Assembly: GCA_963576725.1 (NCBI GenBank)
Contig: OY755237.1
Coordinates: 58,829,873-58,893,872 of the forward strand
Direction of reading: 5' to 3'
DNA length: 64,000 nt
From: Azorinus chamasolen
Lineage: Eukaryota > Mollusca > Bivalvia > Cardiida > Solecurtidae
The notes below the pieces were generated by a model. The model saw only the letters and a program-made list of their open reading frames with translations. It did no database searches and was not told where the DNA came from. The stretch's first letter is position 1, and each line of letters opens with the position of its first letter. Both the position numbers and the translations under genes were made by a program. Of this stretch, positions 1 to 10,959 are shown one piece after another.

Positions 1-1010
1 ATGAGATTCTGAAACGAAATGCTTAAATTGCTAAAAAATGACCGTATTTAGCAAATGTGTATGTTATGTTTATTTTTTCATATTAAAATGTTTCGAATGA
101 CACATAAATGTTGTCAGGTCATTTATTTATTTTCTGTTCCATATATGCACAGTATTGCTCCAGTATAACAAAGAAAATAGGTGGGGTAAAATGACCCCAT
201 AAAATGTAACAAATGCTACTTTGTCAATAAGTGGTTTTAAGATGAATGACAAAATAAATTTGCACATGATGATTTGAACAACGTTCTCTATGCACAAAAT
301 TGTCCAAGTTTCAAACGAAATGCTAGCTCATTTGCATATTCATAAATATTAATGAGAATCTTAAAAATGCTAAATTGTTAAAACATGACCTTATTTAGCA
401 AACGAGTATGTTATGTTTATTCATGCTTCATATTAAAAGGTTTAAAAAGACACATGAATGTTGTCAGGTCATTTATTTATTCATTTTATGTTCAATAGAA
501 ACACATTATTGCGACAGTATAAAAAAGTGGGTGGGGTAAGATGACCCCAAAAAATGTAAAAAATGCTATTTCGTCAATAAGTGGTTTTAAGATGAATAAC
601 AAAGTAAAATTACATATGATAATTACTACAACGTTCTCTATGTACAAACTTGTCCAGTTTAAGAACAAACTGCTATTTAGCTCATTTTCATATTCATGCA
701 TATTTATGAGAATCTAAACAAATCTTTTTAAATTGTTAAAACATGACCTTACTCAGCAACGAGTATGTTATGTATATTCATGTGTCATATCAAAAGGTTT
801 AAAATGACACATAAATGTTGTCAGGTTATTTATTTATTCATTTTATGTTCAATAGATACATAGTATTGCTTCAGTATAGCAAAGAAAGTGGCCCAACAAA
901 ATGTAACAAATGCTACATTGTCAATGAATGGTTTTAAAATGAATGACAAAGTACATTTGCACATAGTTACAACAACATTCTCTATGCACATACTTGTCCA
1001 GTTTGAGAAC
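1..1010. repeat. tandem array, about 350-bp unit, three copies
   Basis: Three head-to-tail copies can be aligned by the phrase GAGTATGTTATG and its variants near 55, 402 and 761, giving spacings of about 350 bp. Each unit also carries a TTGTCAGGTCATTTATTTATT-like stretch and a later TGGTTTTAAGATGAATGA stretch. The first two units contain GGTGGGGTAA followed by ATGACCCC; the third has lost it. The array starts before the window and ends where GC-richer retrotransposon sequence begins near 1020. Short open frames inside it on both strands are by-products of the repeat; I see no gene. Confidence 0.8.
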
Positions 1011-1020
1011 AAACTACTAT

Positions 1021-2565
1021 CGTGTCTGTTTCTGTGCTTTATCCCCCGACCCCGAACGAAGATTGACTATTATATCGAGATCGGCCAGCCGGCACTCATT
1101 GCCCGGAACTAGCAAGATGCGCCTTGCTGACAGCCTGACCAACAGGGTCAAGCGAATCCCCCCTCTAAGTGGCCTAAATTATCATATCCTGCTTGGGCTC
1201 CTCCTGGTGCCCCCTCCAACAACCCAACAGTCTGTCTGGCCTCTATACCGGTCAGGGCATGTGGTGAGTCCGACGCAGGGAGTGACAGTCCTCTTTCTTG
1301 CCCACTCACAGTCCACTCTTCAGTGCCTGTGGGGGTCCTTCCGTCCGGTACCGCCGTCTGCGACAGTCACCAGGGTGTAGTCTGAGGGGGAGCAGGAAGT
1401 CCTGTCAATAATAGCTTCTAGGGACAATCCTATTTTCAAGGAGTCGGATCCAACTTGAGCGTCAGACCTAGAGGAGGCTCGGTCGTCGGTGGTCGACGAC
1501 TTTGAGCCGTCATCGTTTGCTTTTGATAAGACATGTCAGGACTGTCTTCGCCTTTCCCCCTCCACTATGCTCTAGGCCCCTAAGCCGACACACAATGGCT
1601 CGCTCTTGTCCTTTGAGTTACTCTTACCTGAGCAGGGAGAGCTTCCGAATCTCTCCAAGTCTCGGGGGTCTCTCTCCGTTTAGAGACCTTCTGTTTCGGC
1701 TGACAGACCTGGACGAAGATTTCCATTTCAGGCTTGCAGTCTGTTGGACCATGTCCTCAAAACTTTTGAAATCCATGGCTCCTTCCTCATCTCTCAGGCA
1801 TCCAGCCTCTTCTGACAGCAACACGAGGCTATTTGACCGGATCCCCTTGTTGGATGACGACAGCCACAGGGCCTCGTTGTCTCTACTCGAGCGTAGGAGT
1901 TGCGCCAGAGACAGCAAATGGGAGTTTCTTCTTACATATACCTTCTAGTTGCTGCTTTATCAGTAGAGCTAGCTTCAGTGTCTTCTCCCTCTGAAGTAAC
2001 AAAGCGCCTTTCCTACCAGCTGGCCCTGGGCCTAAGGCTAGCTTCGTCAGCAAGAGATGCTTCTCTGCCATCGTGACCCTTTCATTCAATCCGCCTCTGC
2101 CCTGCGAGACACCTCCAATGATGAATTGCGGGCGGGTCCCTTTGCCTCGGAGCAAACTTAAGGAGAAGAAACAGACGGACAAGACTTCTCCAAGGAAATC
2201 TCCGGCATCTTGCCCTTCTCTTTGGAAGATCCCCAAAGTCCCTGTGGCTCAGCGCAAACCTTCTAAGGGCCTTTCCAAGCGCCAGAGGAAAAATGGTCTT
2301 AAGAACAAGCCATCTTCTCCCCTTCAGTGGGGTTCGGCCAAGAGTCATATTAAACCGTCACTCCCCCTACCTCGGGACAGGCATCCCAGAGCTCTGTCCC
2401 CGCTCACTCCTTAAGGGTTCTGGCCCTTCGAGGCATCTGCTCTAGGGAATCGCTCTTTATGCAACCCCCCATCCGACCTTCAATTCGTGTGCGCTCCAGA
2501 CTGCTTCACTTTGGCGCCATATCACAAAGGATCCTTGAATCCTCTCTATTATATAGGCAGGTTAT
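1021..2565 (+). pseudogene. DIRS-type retrotransposon, decayed gag-like 5' part
   Basis: This GC-richer block stops exactly at the LTR of the Gypsy element and resumes after it as a DIRS reverse transcriptase, so I read it as the upstream half of the same element. Translated on the plus strand it gives acidic, Ser/Pro-rich and then Arg/Lys-rich pieces in shifting frames (for example about 1690-1930 and 2073-2414), with many stops. DIRS elements code for a poorly conserved gag ahead of RT, which fits the position. No zinc finger is visible. The minus strand also has open frames of similar length (1624-1917, 1883-2236), so gag identity rests mainly on context. Confidence 0.5.
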
Positions 2566-3092
2566 TGTCACGGCCTCAGCTCATGTGGTAGTAATTGGGA
2601 ACTTGTTGCCCTCAATGTACTTGACAACAATATTTGTGAGTTCTAGGCCTCTTGGTCTACAGGGGCGGTGTAAAGACAACACTGCAAGATACAGAGTATC
2701 CACTATAACATGTAATCAACATACGTTGTACACAATACGACTCCCGAATGGCAAATGCAATGAAACATTGCATTCAAATTACAAATAGCAATGACAAAAC
2801 GACAAACAACCCTAATCAGAGAAAGTAACGAAATACAATAGTAATGATAACTAACCTGCAAGATACAGAGTATCCACTATAACATGTAATCAACATACGT
2901 TGTACACAATACGACTCCCGAATGGCAAATGCAATGAAACATTGCATTGGTCACTCGAGATCATGTGATTAGTACCGTGTGGTATGTTAAAGGTTAGTTG
3001 CGGGAAATGGAAGGAATGGGAAACGGGATAACTGCAAACTAAGCGTCGTCCAAAGTAAGGAACACGGAAAGGGACTTTTTCACCCTATGACA
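2566..3092 (-). repeat. Gypsy 3' LTR (left copy)
   Basis: It is 527 bp, bounded by TG...CA, and differs from the right LTR at only two positions I could find (T2621 against G7424; A2989 against T7792). It contains an internal direct repeat with a 174-bp period: the stretch starting CTGCAAGATACAGAG at 2682 recurs at 2856 and runs to AAACATTGCATT in both copies. The same duplication is in the other LTR, so it predates insertion. Confidence 0.93.
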
Positions 3093-3103
3093 CTCTCCCC
3101 CCG
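3093..3103 (-). promoter_or_regulatory. polypurine tract
   Basis: Read on the minus strand, CGGGGGGAGAG directly abuts the LTR start TGTCATAGGG. This is the expected place and composition of the plus-strand primer of a Gypsy element, and it fixes the element as running right to left. Confidence 0.85.
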
Positions 3104-3565
3104 TTTAGCAAATGTCGTCCCGACATTTCGTTACTCTGAAAAGGAGTCAGAATAAAACAAAAATACTTCAGCTAAACAATGGTTTAATACTCTAAACAAA
3201 GAATAAACCTTGTCTTAGACATAGCATAGAAATCAATCGTATAAGATCGAGTTTAACATTCCTACCAGAAGTATAGAAACTATCGACTGCAATACGGCTT
3301 TAACAATAATCACATGGACATTTTAAATCAGTTAAATGACTTATTTACTCCTAAAGTCTCCGTCAAATATTGAAAATGCAGCTGTAATTCTATATCACAA
3401 CAGTATATCGTGCACTGTAAACACAAACTGCATGTCTTTCATCAGAACAATGTGCATTTACACTCTGTACTGAAAATAAACAACGTCAACATACACTTAC
3501 AGGCAAATGAAAAGCAGTATGTTACACATATCAGTTGCAATTATATGAAAGTCTGTCAGGTGGCT

Positions 3566-5281
3566 TCACTTTGCGTTTTGGTCTTGAAGACTGTGAAAGG
3601 CCTGGTGATCCTGGTGCTCGACGCATTGGGATAATGTAGCGCATCGGAGTATTAGTGCCTGTGTTCCCAGTATCTGTTCCGTCTTGATTGACATCGTCAT
3701 CGACTTCTTATATCTAGCTCCTTCCCGCTTCACCTCATACACTGGAATGTCATCATTTGGCTGGCGGAGAACAATGTAAGGAACCTGCTCCCAGCGGTCG
3801 GCCAGTTTCTGCTTCCCACGTACAGACACGTTACGGACTAAAACACGGTCGCCAGGAGCCAAAACAGAACTCCGTGCCTTCTCGTCATACTTAGCCTTGT
3901 TACGACCCGCAGCCTTTGTAGCAAATTCACTGGCCTTCTTGTATGCAATCTCGAGACGGTTTCGCAGTTTAACCACATATTCAGAATGTGTGCTGTCAGA
4001 TAAAGTGTCTGTAGGCAATCCGAGGAGAGCATCAATGGCTAACCTGGGACGTCTGCCGAACATCAAATAATAAGGAGAAAAACCCGTACTATCATGACGC
4101 GTGGCATTGTACGCATGAACAAGAGTAGGAACATGTGATTTCCAGTCGGCCTTTTTGTGGTCCTCAAGGGTACCAAGCATCTTTAGTAATGTTTGGTTAA
4201 ACCGTTCAACCGTACCATTACCCATAGCATGGTAAGGCGTTGTCCTTGTCTTTTCTATGCCAGCAAGTTTACAAAGCTCCTTTATGAGGTGGGACTCGAA
4301 GTTTTGACCTTGGTCACTGTGGATGCGTGCTGGGAAGCCATAGTGCAAAACAAATAGAACTTTAGCGGTGGTTTTAGCCGTTTGGTTCCTCGTAGGGTAC
4401 GCTTGAGCGTAGCGGCTAAAATGATCCGTTATCACTAGCACATCCTCAAAACCACCCTTTGATCTCTCCAACGATAAGTAATCGATGCAGATCACTTCCA
4501 GTGGATAGGTTGAAGTAATTGGCACAAGCTCAGCTTTGGTAGGACGTGTCTTCCTACGTATACAATGTTCACAGTCCCGTACTCTGGCAACGTCGTCCTC
4601 CATCTTCGGCCAGAAAAAACGCTCTTTGAATAATGAAATGGTGCGATCACGACCTTGATGCCCAAGATCATCATGGAGTGCACCAAACACTTCTGGTCTT
4701 ACTGTTAATTGCAGAACAATCTGCAAGCGTCCCTCACCACTGACGCAGATTCTCCTGTGTAGGACGCCTTGGTGAATGACCAACTCTTTCCAGTGCCTGA
4801 GATAAGGTGAAGACAAAGTACGGTCGTCCGACGTAGTCGGTTTCGAACCATCCATAATGTATTTTCGAATGCACGAAATAACATTGTCCTGGCTTTGTAG
4901 TTTAACCCAGTCCTTGGAACAGAGTCCATATGAGGTACGTATGTCATCCGGAATGCCATCATGTGTATGCGTCTTGGTTTGACTTGGTAGCTGCACAGAC
5001 TGTATCAATGGACAAGTGTCGGCAATATATGCCATGCTTACAGCTTTGACCACATCCTGTGTATAGCGTCTCCTGGACAACCCATCGGCGTCGGAGTTCT
5101 TCAAACCACTTCTGTAACGGATGGTATAATTGTAATTGGCAAGTGCTGCTAACCATCTGTGACCAGTCGCGTCTAGCTTGGCTGTTGTGTTAATATACGT
5201 CAGCGGATTATTATCTGTCAACACCTCGAATGTTCCACCGTAGAGATAGTCGTGAAACTTCTCGGACACTGCCCATTTCAA
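3566..5281 (-). pseudogene. pol: Gypsy pol, RNase H C-terminus plus integrase
   Basis: A 571-codon open stretch. Residues 1-75 are the end of RNase H (FEVLTDNNPLTYI, then DADGLSRR). The integrase follows: an HHCC zinc finger at about 203-240 (H and H in HDDLGHQGRD, then CEHC), and a DDE core with Asp in CIDYL (~265), Asp in HSDQGQNF (~321) and Glu in GTVERFNQ (~357), the usual 35-residue spacing. A GPY/F-like region follows near 490-530 (APGDRVLVRN). The last ~40 residues look out of frame with known integrase tails, so the C-terminus may be shifted. The frame is closed upstream by a stop in RNase H. Confidence 0.9.
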
Positions 5282-5683
5282 GGCGAGAAATTCAAGTTGG
5301 TGGGCAGGATAGTTCTTCTCTGACGGTTTCAGGCTTCTACTGGCGTAAGAGATAACTCTGTCTTTGTCTTCCTGATTTTGTTACAGCACGGCTCCAAGAC
5401 CTTTTGAAGAAGCATATGTATGGACTTTGAAAGGTAAGGAATAATTCGCAAACGCAAGGATTGGAGGATTGGTTAGTATCTTCTTTATGTTTTCGAATGC
5501 TGATTGTTGTTCTTCTTTCCATTCAAATGGTGTTCTTTTAACTTGTTTCTTTCTGTTGCTTCTGTCTTTCTTTGTTGGATGTCCAATGAGTAAATCGTTA
5601 AGTGGTCGAACTATGATAGAAAATCCTTTTATGAAACGTCGATAATATCCTACAAATCCGAGAAATCGTCTCACTTCCTTCAC
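5282..5683 (-). pseudogene. pol: Gypsy pol, RT connection and RNase H N-terminus, with stop
   Basis: The minus-strand frame 5683-5381 carries the connection (EVRRFLGFVGYYRRFIKGF) and the RNase H start. Two lesions are visible. The first catalytic Asp of RNase H, normally in an HTDAS context, is Tyr here (VHTYASSKGLGAVL). Immediately afterwards there is a TAA stop where the family normally has an aromatic residue. Sequence from the stop to 5281 continues as RNase H (RVISYASRSLKP) in the integrase frame. Confidence 0.88.
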
Positions 5684-6614
5684 CGATGTTGGTACTGGCC
5701 AGGACTTAACAGATTCTAATTTCTGTGGGTCTGTGTGTATTCCTTCAGATGAAATGACATGTCCAAGGTAAGTAGTTTTTGTTTTAAAGAATTCACATTT
5801 TGAAGGGTTTATTGTCAGGTTGTATTCGGAAAGTCTTTTGAAACAGCATCTAATTTTTCTATGTGATCTTCTATGTTTGAACTAAAAATGACTATGTCGT
5901 CCAAATAAATGAGACAGTCCTTGAAATTCAAGTCACCCATACAACTTCCATGAGGCGCTGAAACGTGGCCGGGGCGTTATACAACCCAAAAGGCATCCGG
6001 TTACACTCGTAGAACCCTAGGCCACCACCTACTTGGAATGCGGTCTTCTCTTTGTCTTCTTCCCTAAGTTCAACCTGCCAATATCCTGATTTCAGATCCA
6101 GTTTTGACAAATATTTCGATCCTGCCAAAAGATGAAGTGTGTCTTCGATTCTCGGTATCGCATAGGCGTCTTTCTTTGTTCGTTGGTTCAGTTTCCTAAA
6201 GTCTTTCTTTCTCACTATTACCACGTTGGACGACCCAGGACTTTTTGACTCTCTGATTGCTCCAATCTTTAACATATCTCTCAGGTGTTCTTTGATTTCA
6301 TCATATATTCCTGGAGGAATTCTACGACACGGATCTTTGAATGGTATATTGTCTGTTAATTCTATTCTATGTTTCACTGCCGACGTATGACCTAATTCTA
6401 CCGATGATTTCGGGAAAATAGACTGCCATTTCCTAAACAATCTGTATACTTTTTGCTTCTGTTCTTCATCCAAATTGATTTCATCTAAATCTACGCCAAA
6501 CTTGTCTGTGTTATCTTTGTCTTCTGTATTTTCTTTTGTATTCTCATGTTGTTTCTTTTCTTTTTCAGGACCATGTTGTTGATGAACATGTGCACTTTCA
6601 GGTTTGCCGAACAA
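5684..6614 (-). pseudogene. pol: Gypsy pol, reverse transcriptase
   Basis: The RT palm is clear: LSKLDLKSGYWQVEL (first catalytic Asp), CNRMPFGLYNAPATFQRLME, then YLDDIVIF near 5905. Two one-base losses are implied, one near 5947 just after QRLME and one near 5842 after the YLDD block, because the family reading jumps frame at each. Between VIVRKKD and FRKLNQRTKKDAY about seven residues that Gypsy RTs usually have are missing, an in-frame deletion. The sequence before RT is a low-complexity charged linker. Confidence 0.9.
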
Positions 6615-6923
6615 CGGAGCCTCACGGAGAACGTCTACCTCCTTTAGTTGACACAGGTTTTTCTTGGCTGGAATGACAAGTTTACTTGCTTATAAGTTGC
6701 AAATTCTAACTGGAATGTTTGTGGTTTTACCTGGATTTTCCAAGGTTACGACTCTCGGACACACAATTCCCTTGTTCTCAAAGCCATTATCAAAAGGCTC
6801 AGTGACTGCGGCTTGAACATGTCTGCTCTTCCTGACGATGCCTCTCACATTCTTTCTTTCCATTGGCTGTAGTGGATATTCTTTATCTTGCAGTGTTGTC
6901 TTTACACTGCCCCTGTAGACCAA
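6615..6923 (-). pseudogene. Gypsy pol, protease-RT linker remnant
   Basis: The 77-codon open stretch 6923-6690 contains EYPLQPMERKNVRGIV and GIVCPRVVTLENPGK, which read like the segment between protease and RT in invertebrate Gypsy polyproteins. It then stops, and a short gap leads into the RT frame. No protease DSG/DTG motif is visible upstream, because the upstream sequence is inverted LTR (6870-7007). Confidence 0.6.
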
Positions 6924-7007
6924 GAGGCCTAGAACTCACAAATATTGTTGTCACGTACATTGAGGGCAACAAGTTCCCAATTACTACCACATGAGCTGAG
7001 ACCGTGA
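6870..7007 (+). repeat. inverted fragment of the Gypsy LTR inside the element
   Basis: This ~138-bp stretch is the reverse complement, with few mismatches, of the outer LTR edge (7370-7507 and 2567-2704). The shared tract ends within two bases of the LTR terminus at ACCGTGA and fades out after the TATCCACTA equivalent, where the pol linker begins. It occupies the place where gag and protease should be. Confidence 0.85.
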
Positions 7008-7352
7008 TAATAAATTATCAGAATAGTCACTGTCACAATAATCCAGCGTTGATTTCCGAGAGATCCTTGTACTGGTCGTATATGTATGTATAAGTCAAGC
7101 ACGTGCAATCGCGAAACGGAAACACATGTGTATAAACAAACTCTTATCAGCGCGCATTAATCCATTCCTCTATGGAACACAACTAGTATTATATCACTGG
7201 ACGTACGTCTGTCTCTTGATCCAAAGTGGTAACATCAATAGATGAGTTATGATGATCGTTACACGAGCATAACCCGTATGTAAACATTAGTGTACCCGAT
7301 GTGGTGTGGCACATTACACAGCCATCCTGTGTAGGTCTTGTGTAGTGTAGAA
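7008..7352 (-). other. Gypsy 5' leader, non-coding
   Basis: These 345 bp between the primer-binding site and the inverted LTR fragment have no convincing reading frame, no CCHC motif and no capsid homology that I recognise. I treat them as leader or as debris from loss of gag. Confidence 0.5.
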
Positions 7353-7366
7353 CACGTTGGGCGCCA
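7353..7366 (-). promoter_or_regulatory. primer-binding site, tRNA-Lys type
   Basis: On the minus strand TGGCGCCCAACGTG begins two bases after the LTR end. It matches the first 14 bases of the complement of the animal tRNA-Lys(CUU) 3' end as I know it. The match then breaks off. Confidence 0.85.
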
Positions 7367-7368
7367 GT

Positions 7369-7895
7369 TGTCACGGCCTCAGCTCATGTGGTAGTAATTG
7401 GGAACTTGTTGCCCTCAATGTACGTGACAACAATATTTGTGAGTTCTAGGCCTCTTGGTCTACAGGGGCGGTGTAAAGACAACACTGCAAGATACAGAGT
7501 ATCCACTATAACATGTAATCAACATACGTTGTACACAATACGACTCCCGAATGGCAAATGCAATGAAACATTGCATTCAAATTACAAATAGCAATGACAA
7601 AACGACAAACAACCCTAATCAGAGAAAGTAACGAAATACAATAGTAATGATAACTAACCTGCAAGATACAGAGTATCCACTATAACATGTAATCAACATA
7701 CGTTGTACACAATACGACTCCCGAATGGCAAATGCAATGAAACATTGCATTGGTCACTCGAGATCATGTGATTAGTACCGTGTGGTATGTTTAAGGTTAG
7801 TTGCGGGAAATGGAAGGAATGGGAAACGGGATAACTGCAAACTAAGCGTCGTCCAAAGTAAGGAACACGGAAAGGGACTTTTTCACCCTATGACA
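7369..7895 (-). repeat. Gypsy 5' LTR (right copy)
   Basis: 527 bp, the partner of 2566-3092 with two substitutions. As the 5' LTR it would hold the element promoter; I cannot place a TATA box with confidence. It carries the same internal 174-bp-period duplication. Confidence 0.93.
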
Positions 7896-8850
7896 CTATC
7901 ATGCATGTATCCCACTGGTTCGGCAGCCTCCTTATTCCAGGGTCCCTATTCATCTGTCGTCAGATCATGCCAACAGACAGGACTCTGGGTCCTTGCTTCT
8001 CGCGACAGGGACCGTAGAAAGGGTACTGAACGAGAATTCGGCGTGCCTTTACAGCAGTCTATTCCACGTTCCAAAGAAAAAGGCGCCGTTTGATCAACCA
8101 TCAACCTTTCTACTCTAAAAAAGTACGTAAATGTGGAACCTTTCAAGATGGAGACCATCGCTTCCATTCGACTGCCATTCAAACCCGACCATTGGGGCGT
8201 TTCCATGGATTTCTCGGATGCATATATTCATCTCCCGATTCCCCAACAGACAGACACCTACTGCGCTTCTGCCATTGGGTACCGTTTACTGAATCCGGGC
8301 TCTGTCCTTTGGCCTCTTTACGGCCCCCAGATATTTCACCAAACTTATGGGCGTAGTACTAGCGGCCGATCTCCAGCAGAGTGGTGTTACTCTGATTCAG
8401 TACTTCGACAATTGGCTGCTTCACCAGTTCCGCTACAGCTGAGAGGTCTTGTCTCAGTTGGAACTAGTATTGAATTCGGAGAACTCGGATCTAATCCCAT
8501 CGAAAGACTTCATTTTTGTGGGACTGAATTTCCTGACGGACTCCAACACGATCAGGATCCCTCCCACATCGAGTGGCGGACACTCTGCATCTGTTATCTC
8601 TTTTCGGCCAAAAATGCCACTGCTCAGAATCAGACCCTATGCACTCAGAGCCCTATTTACTTTCTGGTCATGTTTTCAATCACGTCCCGTTGGATGAGAT
8701 CCTTAGGGCTGCTTCCTGGAAGAATAGTTCTACATTTTCTTCCTTTTATCTGCGCTTTTGCTCAACCCCACAGAACAACCTACCGGTACGTTCTCCAGGT
8801 CTGCTTGCGGACTCTTAAACAGTGGTATAACACCTAGGGCTAGCACTTTT
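7896..8850 (+). pseudogene. DIRS-type retrotransposon, decayed reverse transcriptase
   Basis: Downstream of the Gypsy LTR the plus strand reads as a DIRS-class RT in several frames. PLQQSIPRSKEKGAV and EPFKMETIASI precede the catalytic block SMDFSDAYIHLPI (8196-8240). A motif-C equivalent, QYFDNWLLHQF, follows near 8398-8430 in another frame, with Asn where the second Asp of YLDDWL is expected. A later piece (8449-8570) contains FIFVGLNF, as in the RT thumb. Stops and frameshifts run throughout and no RNase H or recombinase follows before the similarity ends near 8840. Confidence 0.8.
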
Positions 8851-9668
8851 CTAATGGTCGTCGTTGCAACCTTTTTGGAAAAAATGTATTCAGAAGAATC
8901 TACTAGCATCAGAACATCTGCGATAACTGCCCTAGAATCATTTGAAAAATAACCAAAGTGCAGTAATAGGAAATAGGAAATAGTTTTATGAGCGCATTAA
9001 ACATAGCATGTACGTTTACAGTATCAGATATGATAAATATGTTAAGAAATTGTTTTATAATGCAGATTATCTAAATGATTATATTCATGTCTTATGCAAA
9101 ATGTTTCCCCATATATAACTGACAATATACCTTGATGTATGTATATTAAGGCTAAGTCATTTCTCTTTACAGTTACAAGGGAGATAATTCTTACCATTTT
9201 CCATTCAAAGTTATCTTTTCTTTTTCAAACAAGTTGATTGACATAAAATATAATAGTTTTAAGCAATGTGGTTTGAGATCTTATTATTTTGGACTCTATG
9301 ATCTCTTGAATACAAAAACATAAAATCATAATATTACGAATTCAAGGACAGATAACCAATCGCATATTGTAGGCTTAATCAGCACCCATATAACATCCAA
9401 CAAGTGACATTCGATGGAGGATATATTAAGCTTTACAGTGATATAGGTGTCGTAAAATCCCGCTGGGGGGACCTAGGGTACAGCTGGCCCTGGAACTATT
9501 AGGACTTATTAGACAGGTAGCTTTGATAAATGTTCGATTTAGTGAGGTTTTATTGTAACTTTGTTTTGGTTTTATTTTGTTTTCCTGAAGAAGCCCAAAA
9601 AACTGCTGGAAACTATTCCTGGCTGCAACAGATCCCGAGGGGTCCAGCAGTTCACGTAACCAACTGTG
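8851..9668. other. non-coding stretch
   Basis: AT-rich sequence with no supported gene, RNA or element. A GC-richer patch at 9466-9500 contains CCCGCTGGGGGG but has no identifiable role. Confidence 0.5.
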
Positions 9669-9912
9669 TTAAACCTTTACTCCATGAATATTCATATAAG
9701 TAAAATGGTATCATGAATACTAATTAGATTCATTTGTACTACGGCGCCTGACCACAGGAATAGTTAGCCATGACAGAAAATGTAGAATCATATTTGTAGT
9801 ATTTCATAAGCAGAGTAGACCCTTATCAGATGATTCCTAAAGGAACCATCTGATCTGGGTGTACTTTGTTTGCAGAGGCATAAAAATGCGAATTTATGGA
9901 GTAAAGGGTTAA
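9669..9912. mobile_element. TTAA hairpin MITE (family A)
   Basis: Flanked by TTAA (TTAAACCTTTACTCC on the left, GTAAAGGGTTAA on the right), with the family centre: GCAGAGTAGACCC, then GATTCCTAAAGGAACCATC, then the matching arm GGGTGTACTTTGTTTGC. The palindrome has a few mismatches. A stretch near 9745 interrupts the left half. Confidence 0.8.
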
Positions 9913-10424
9913 TCCCAGTTGTGCATTAAAGTGGGGCACTTCCGTGATCGAGTAATTATGGTAACTTAGCCCCTCAATGCTGTGGTTGGAATTCTGGGCA
10001 GTTGGATTTTTCGTGTGAGGAAGCTTTCCAGGTGGCTTCTGGTAGATAGGTGATTCTACCTGGATGCTCTTCTATGCATGAATAATGCACAGAAAACATG
10101 TGGGATCTTCCCCACATTGTAAATAGCTGGTGGACGCGATATGGCTGAAATACTTTTAAAACGACGTAAACCAACGATACAAATTAGAGCTATCACTAAA
10201 GGTGATGAATACTCCCGCACGGTAGCCTTGTTCGCAAATCAAAGGGCTGATAACACATGTGTGTTAGATACTGAAACCATGTATGTGGTGCTCATACAAA
10301 TTTCACAGAGATAGTTTGTATCAACATTCGTTGAATTATGTTAAAACTGTACAAGACTTTCACTACACAAACTGCATTGGCTAACAAGACATACGCTACA
10401 AGTCCAGTGGCAGATAACTCCTAT

Positions 10425-10637
10425 TTAACCATCCTCTTGCTGAATTTTAAAATACATTTCTCCTTCTTTACCCATGCCCTGTTGTATAATTACTTATATC
10501 TTCACTGTGTACAAGTATTTCGCTGTGCAATCAATGCTGTGGAGTACACTTGTTGCACAACCAACAGGAGCTGTCTCATCTGGGTCTTCACTATTTACAG
10601 GTAGGTGTATTGATGTGAATAACAAGCGAAGGGTTAA
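10425..10637. mobile_element. TTAA MITE, subfamily A2, with one hairpin arm missing
   Basis: Reverse-orientation relative of the copy at 49342-49591: it shares ATACATTTCTCCTTCTTTACC, the AGTGCACTCC-like block and CTGTCTCATCTGGGTCTTCA. Only one arm of the central palindrome remains (CAGGAGCTGTCTCATC); the other is deleted. It ends GCGAAGGGTTAA. The open frame across it (10338-10604) is accidental. Confidence 0.75.
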
Positions 10638-10959
10638 ATTGTAAGATTAACTGAAAAGCCAAAACCCATGCACACTTCAAAGTACTAACTTTCACAGAAA
10701 TCTGATGTTATGTGTTGAAGTAGTTTGTATTATAAGACCACAGTTACCCCTATACAACAGTAGGCCATTACATCTAAGTCCAGGGGCAGGTAATCCCATA
10801 TAACATGGAGACATTCAAACAAATATTATTCAATGCACAAATACACATCAAAGAGTAAATATAATAGAACATATACATAAACTTTCATTGAGATGTGTTG
10901 AATAAAAAGTGTGGGACACCAACTAACCATTTTACATGACCAAATGACAACAATATTCA

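Larger units (their letters stand above)
2566..7895 (-). mobile_element. Ty3/Gypsy LTR retrotransposon, near-identical LTRs, broken pol, no gag
   Basis: The two 527-bp LTRs start TGTCACGG and end CCCTATGACA on the plus strand. The element is transcribed leftwards: a primer-binding site lies inside the right LTR, a polypurine tract lies inside the left LTR, and pol runs from about 6923 to 3566. RT, RNase H and integrase are recognisable in Ty3/Gypsy order. It lies inside a DIRS-type element (1021-2565 and 7896-8850). The five flanking bases differ on the two sides (GTTAT and CTATC), so no target duplication is evident. Only about 0.75 kb separates the PBS from RT, and it shows no capsid or zinc-knuckle coding sequence. 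Confidence 0.92.

Noticed and set aside
2459..2788. 109-codon plus-strand frame, also at 7388-7591
   Set aside because: Both lie in the two LTRs of the Gypsy element on the strand opposite to transcription; identical by duplication, not a gene.
2566..7895. Assignment to the Steamer element of clams
   Set aside because: The primer-binding site matches tRNA-Lys, whereas Steamer is described with tRNA-Leu; no gag to compare. Left as unassigned Ty3/Gypsy.
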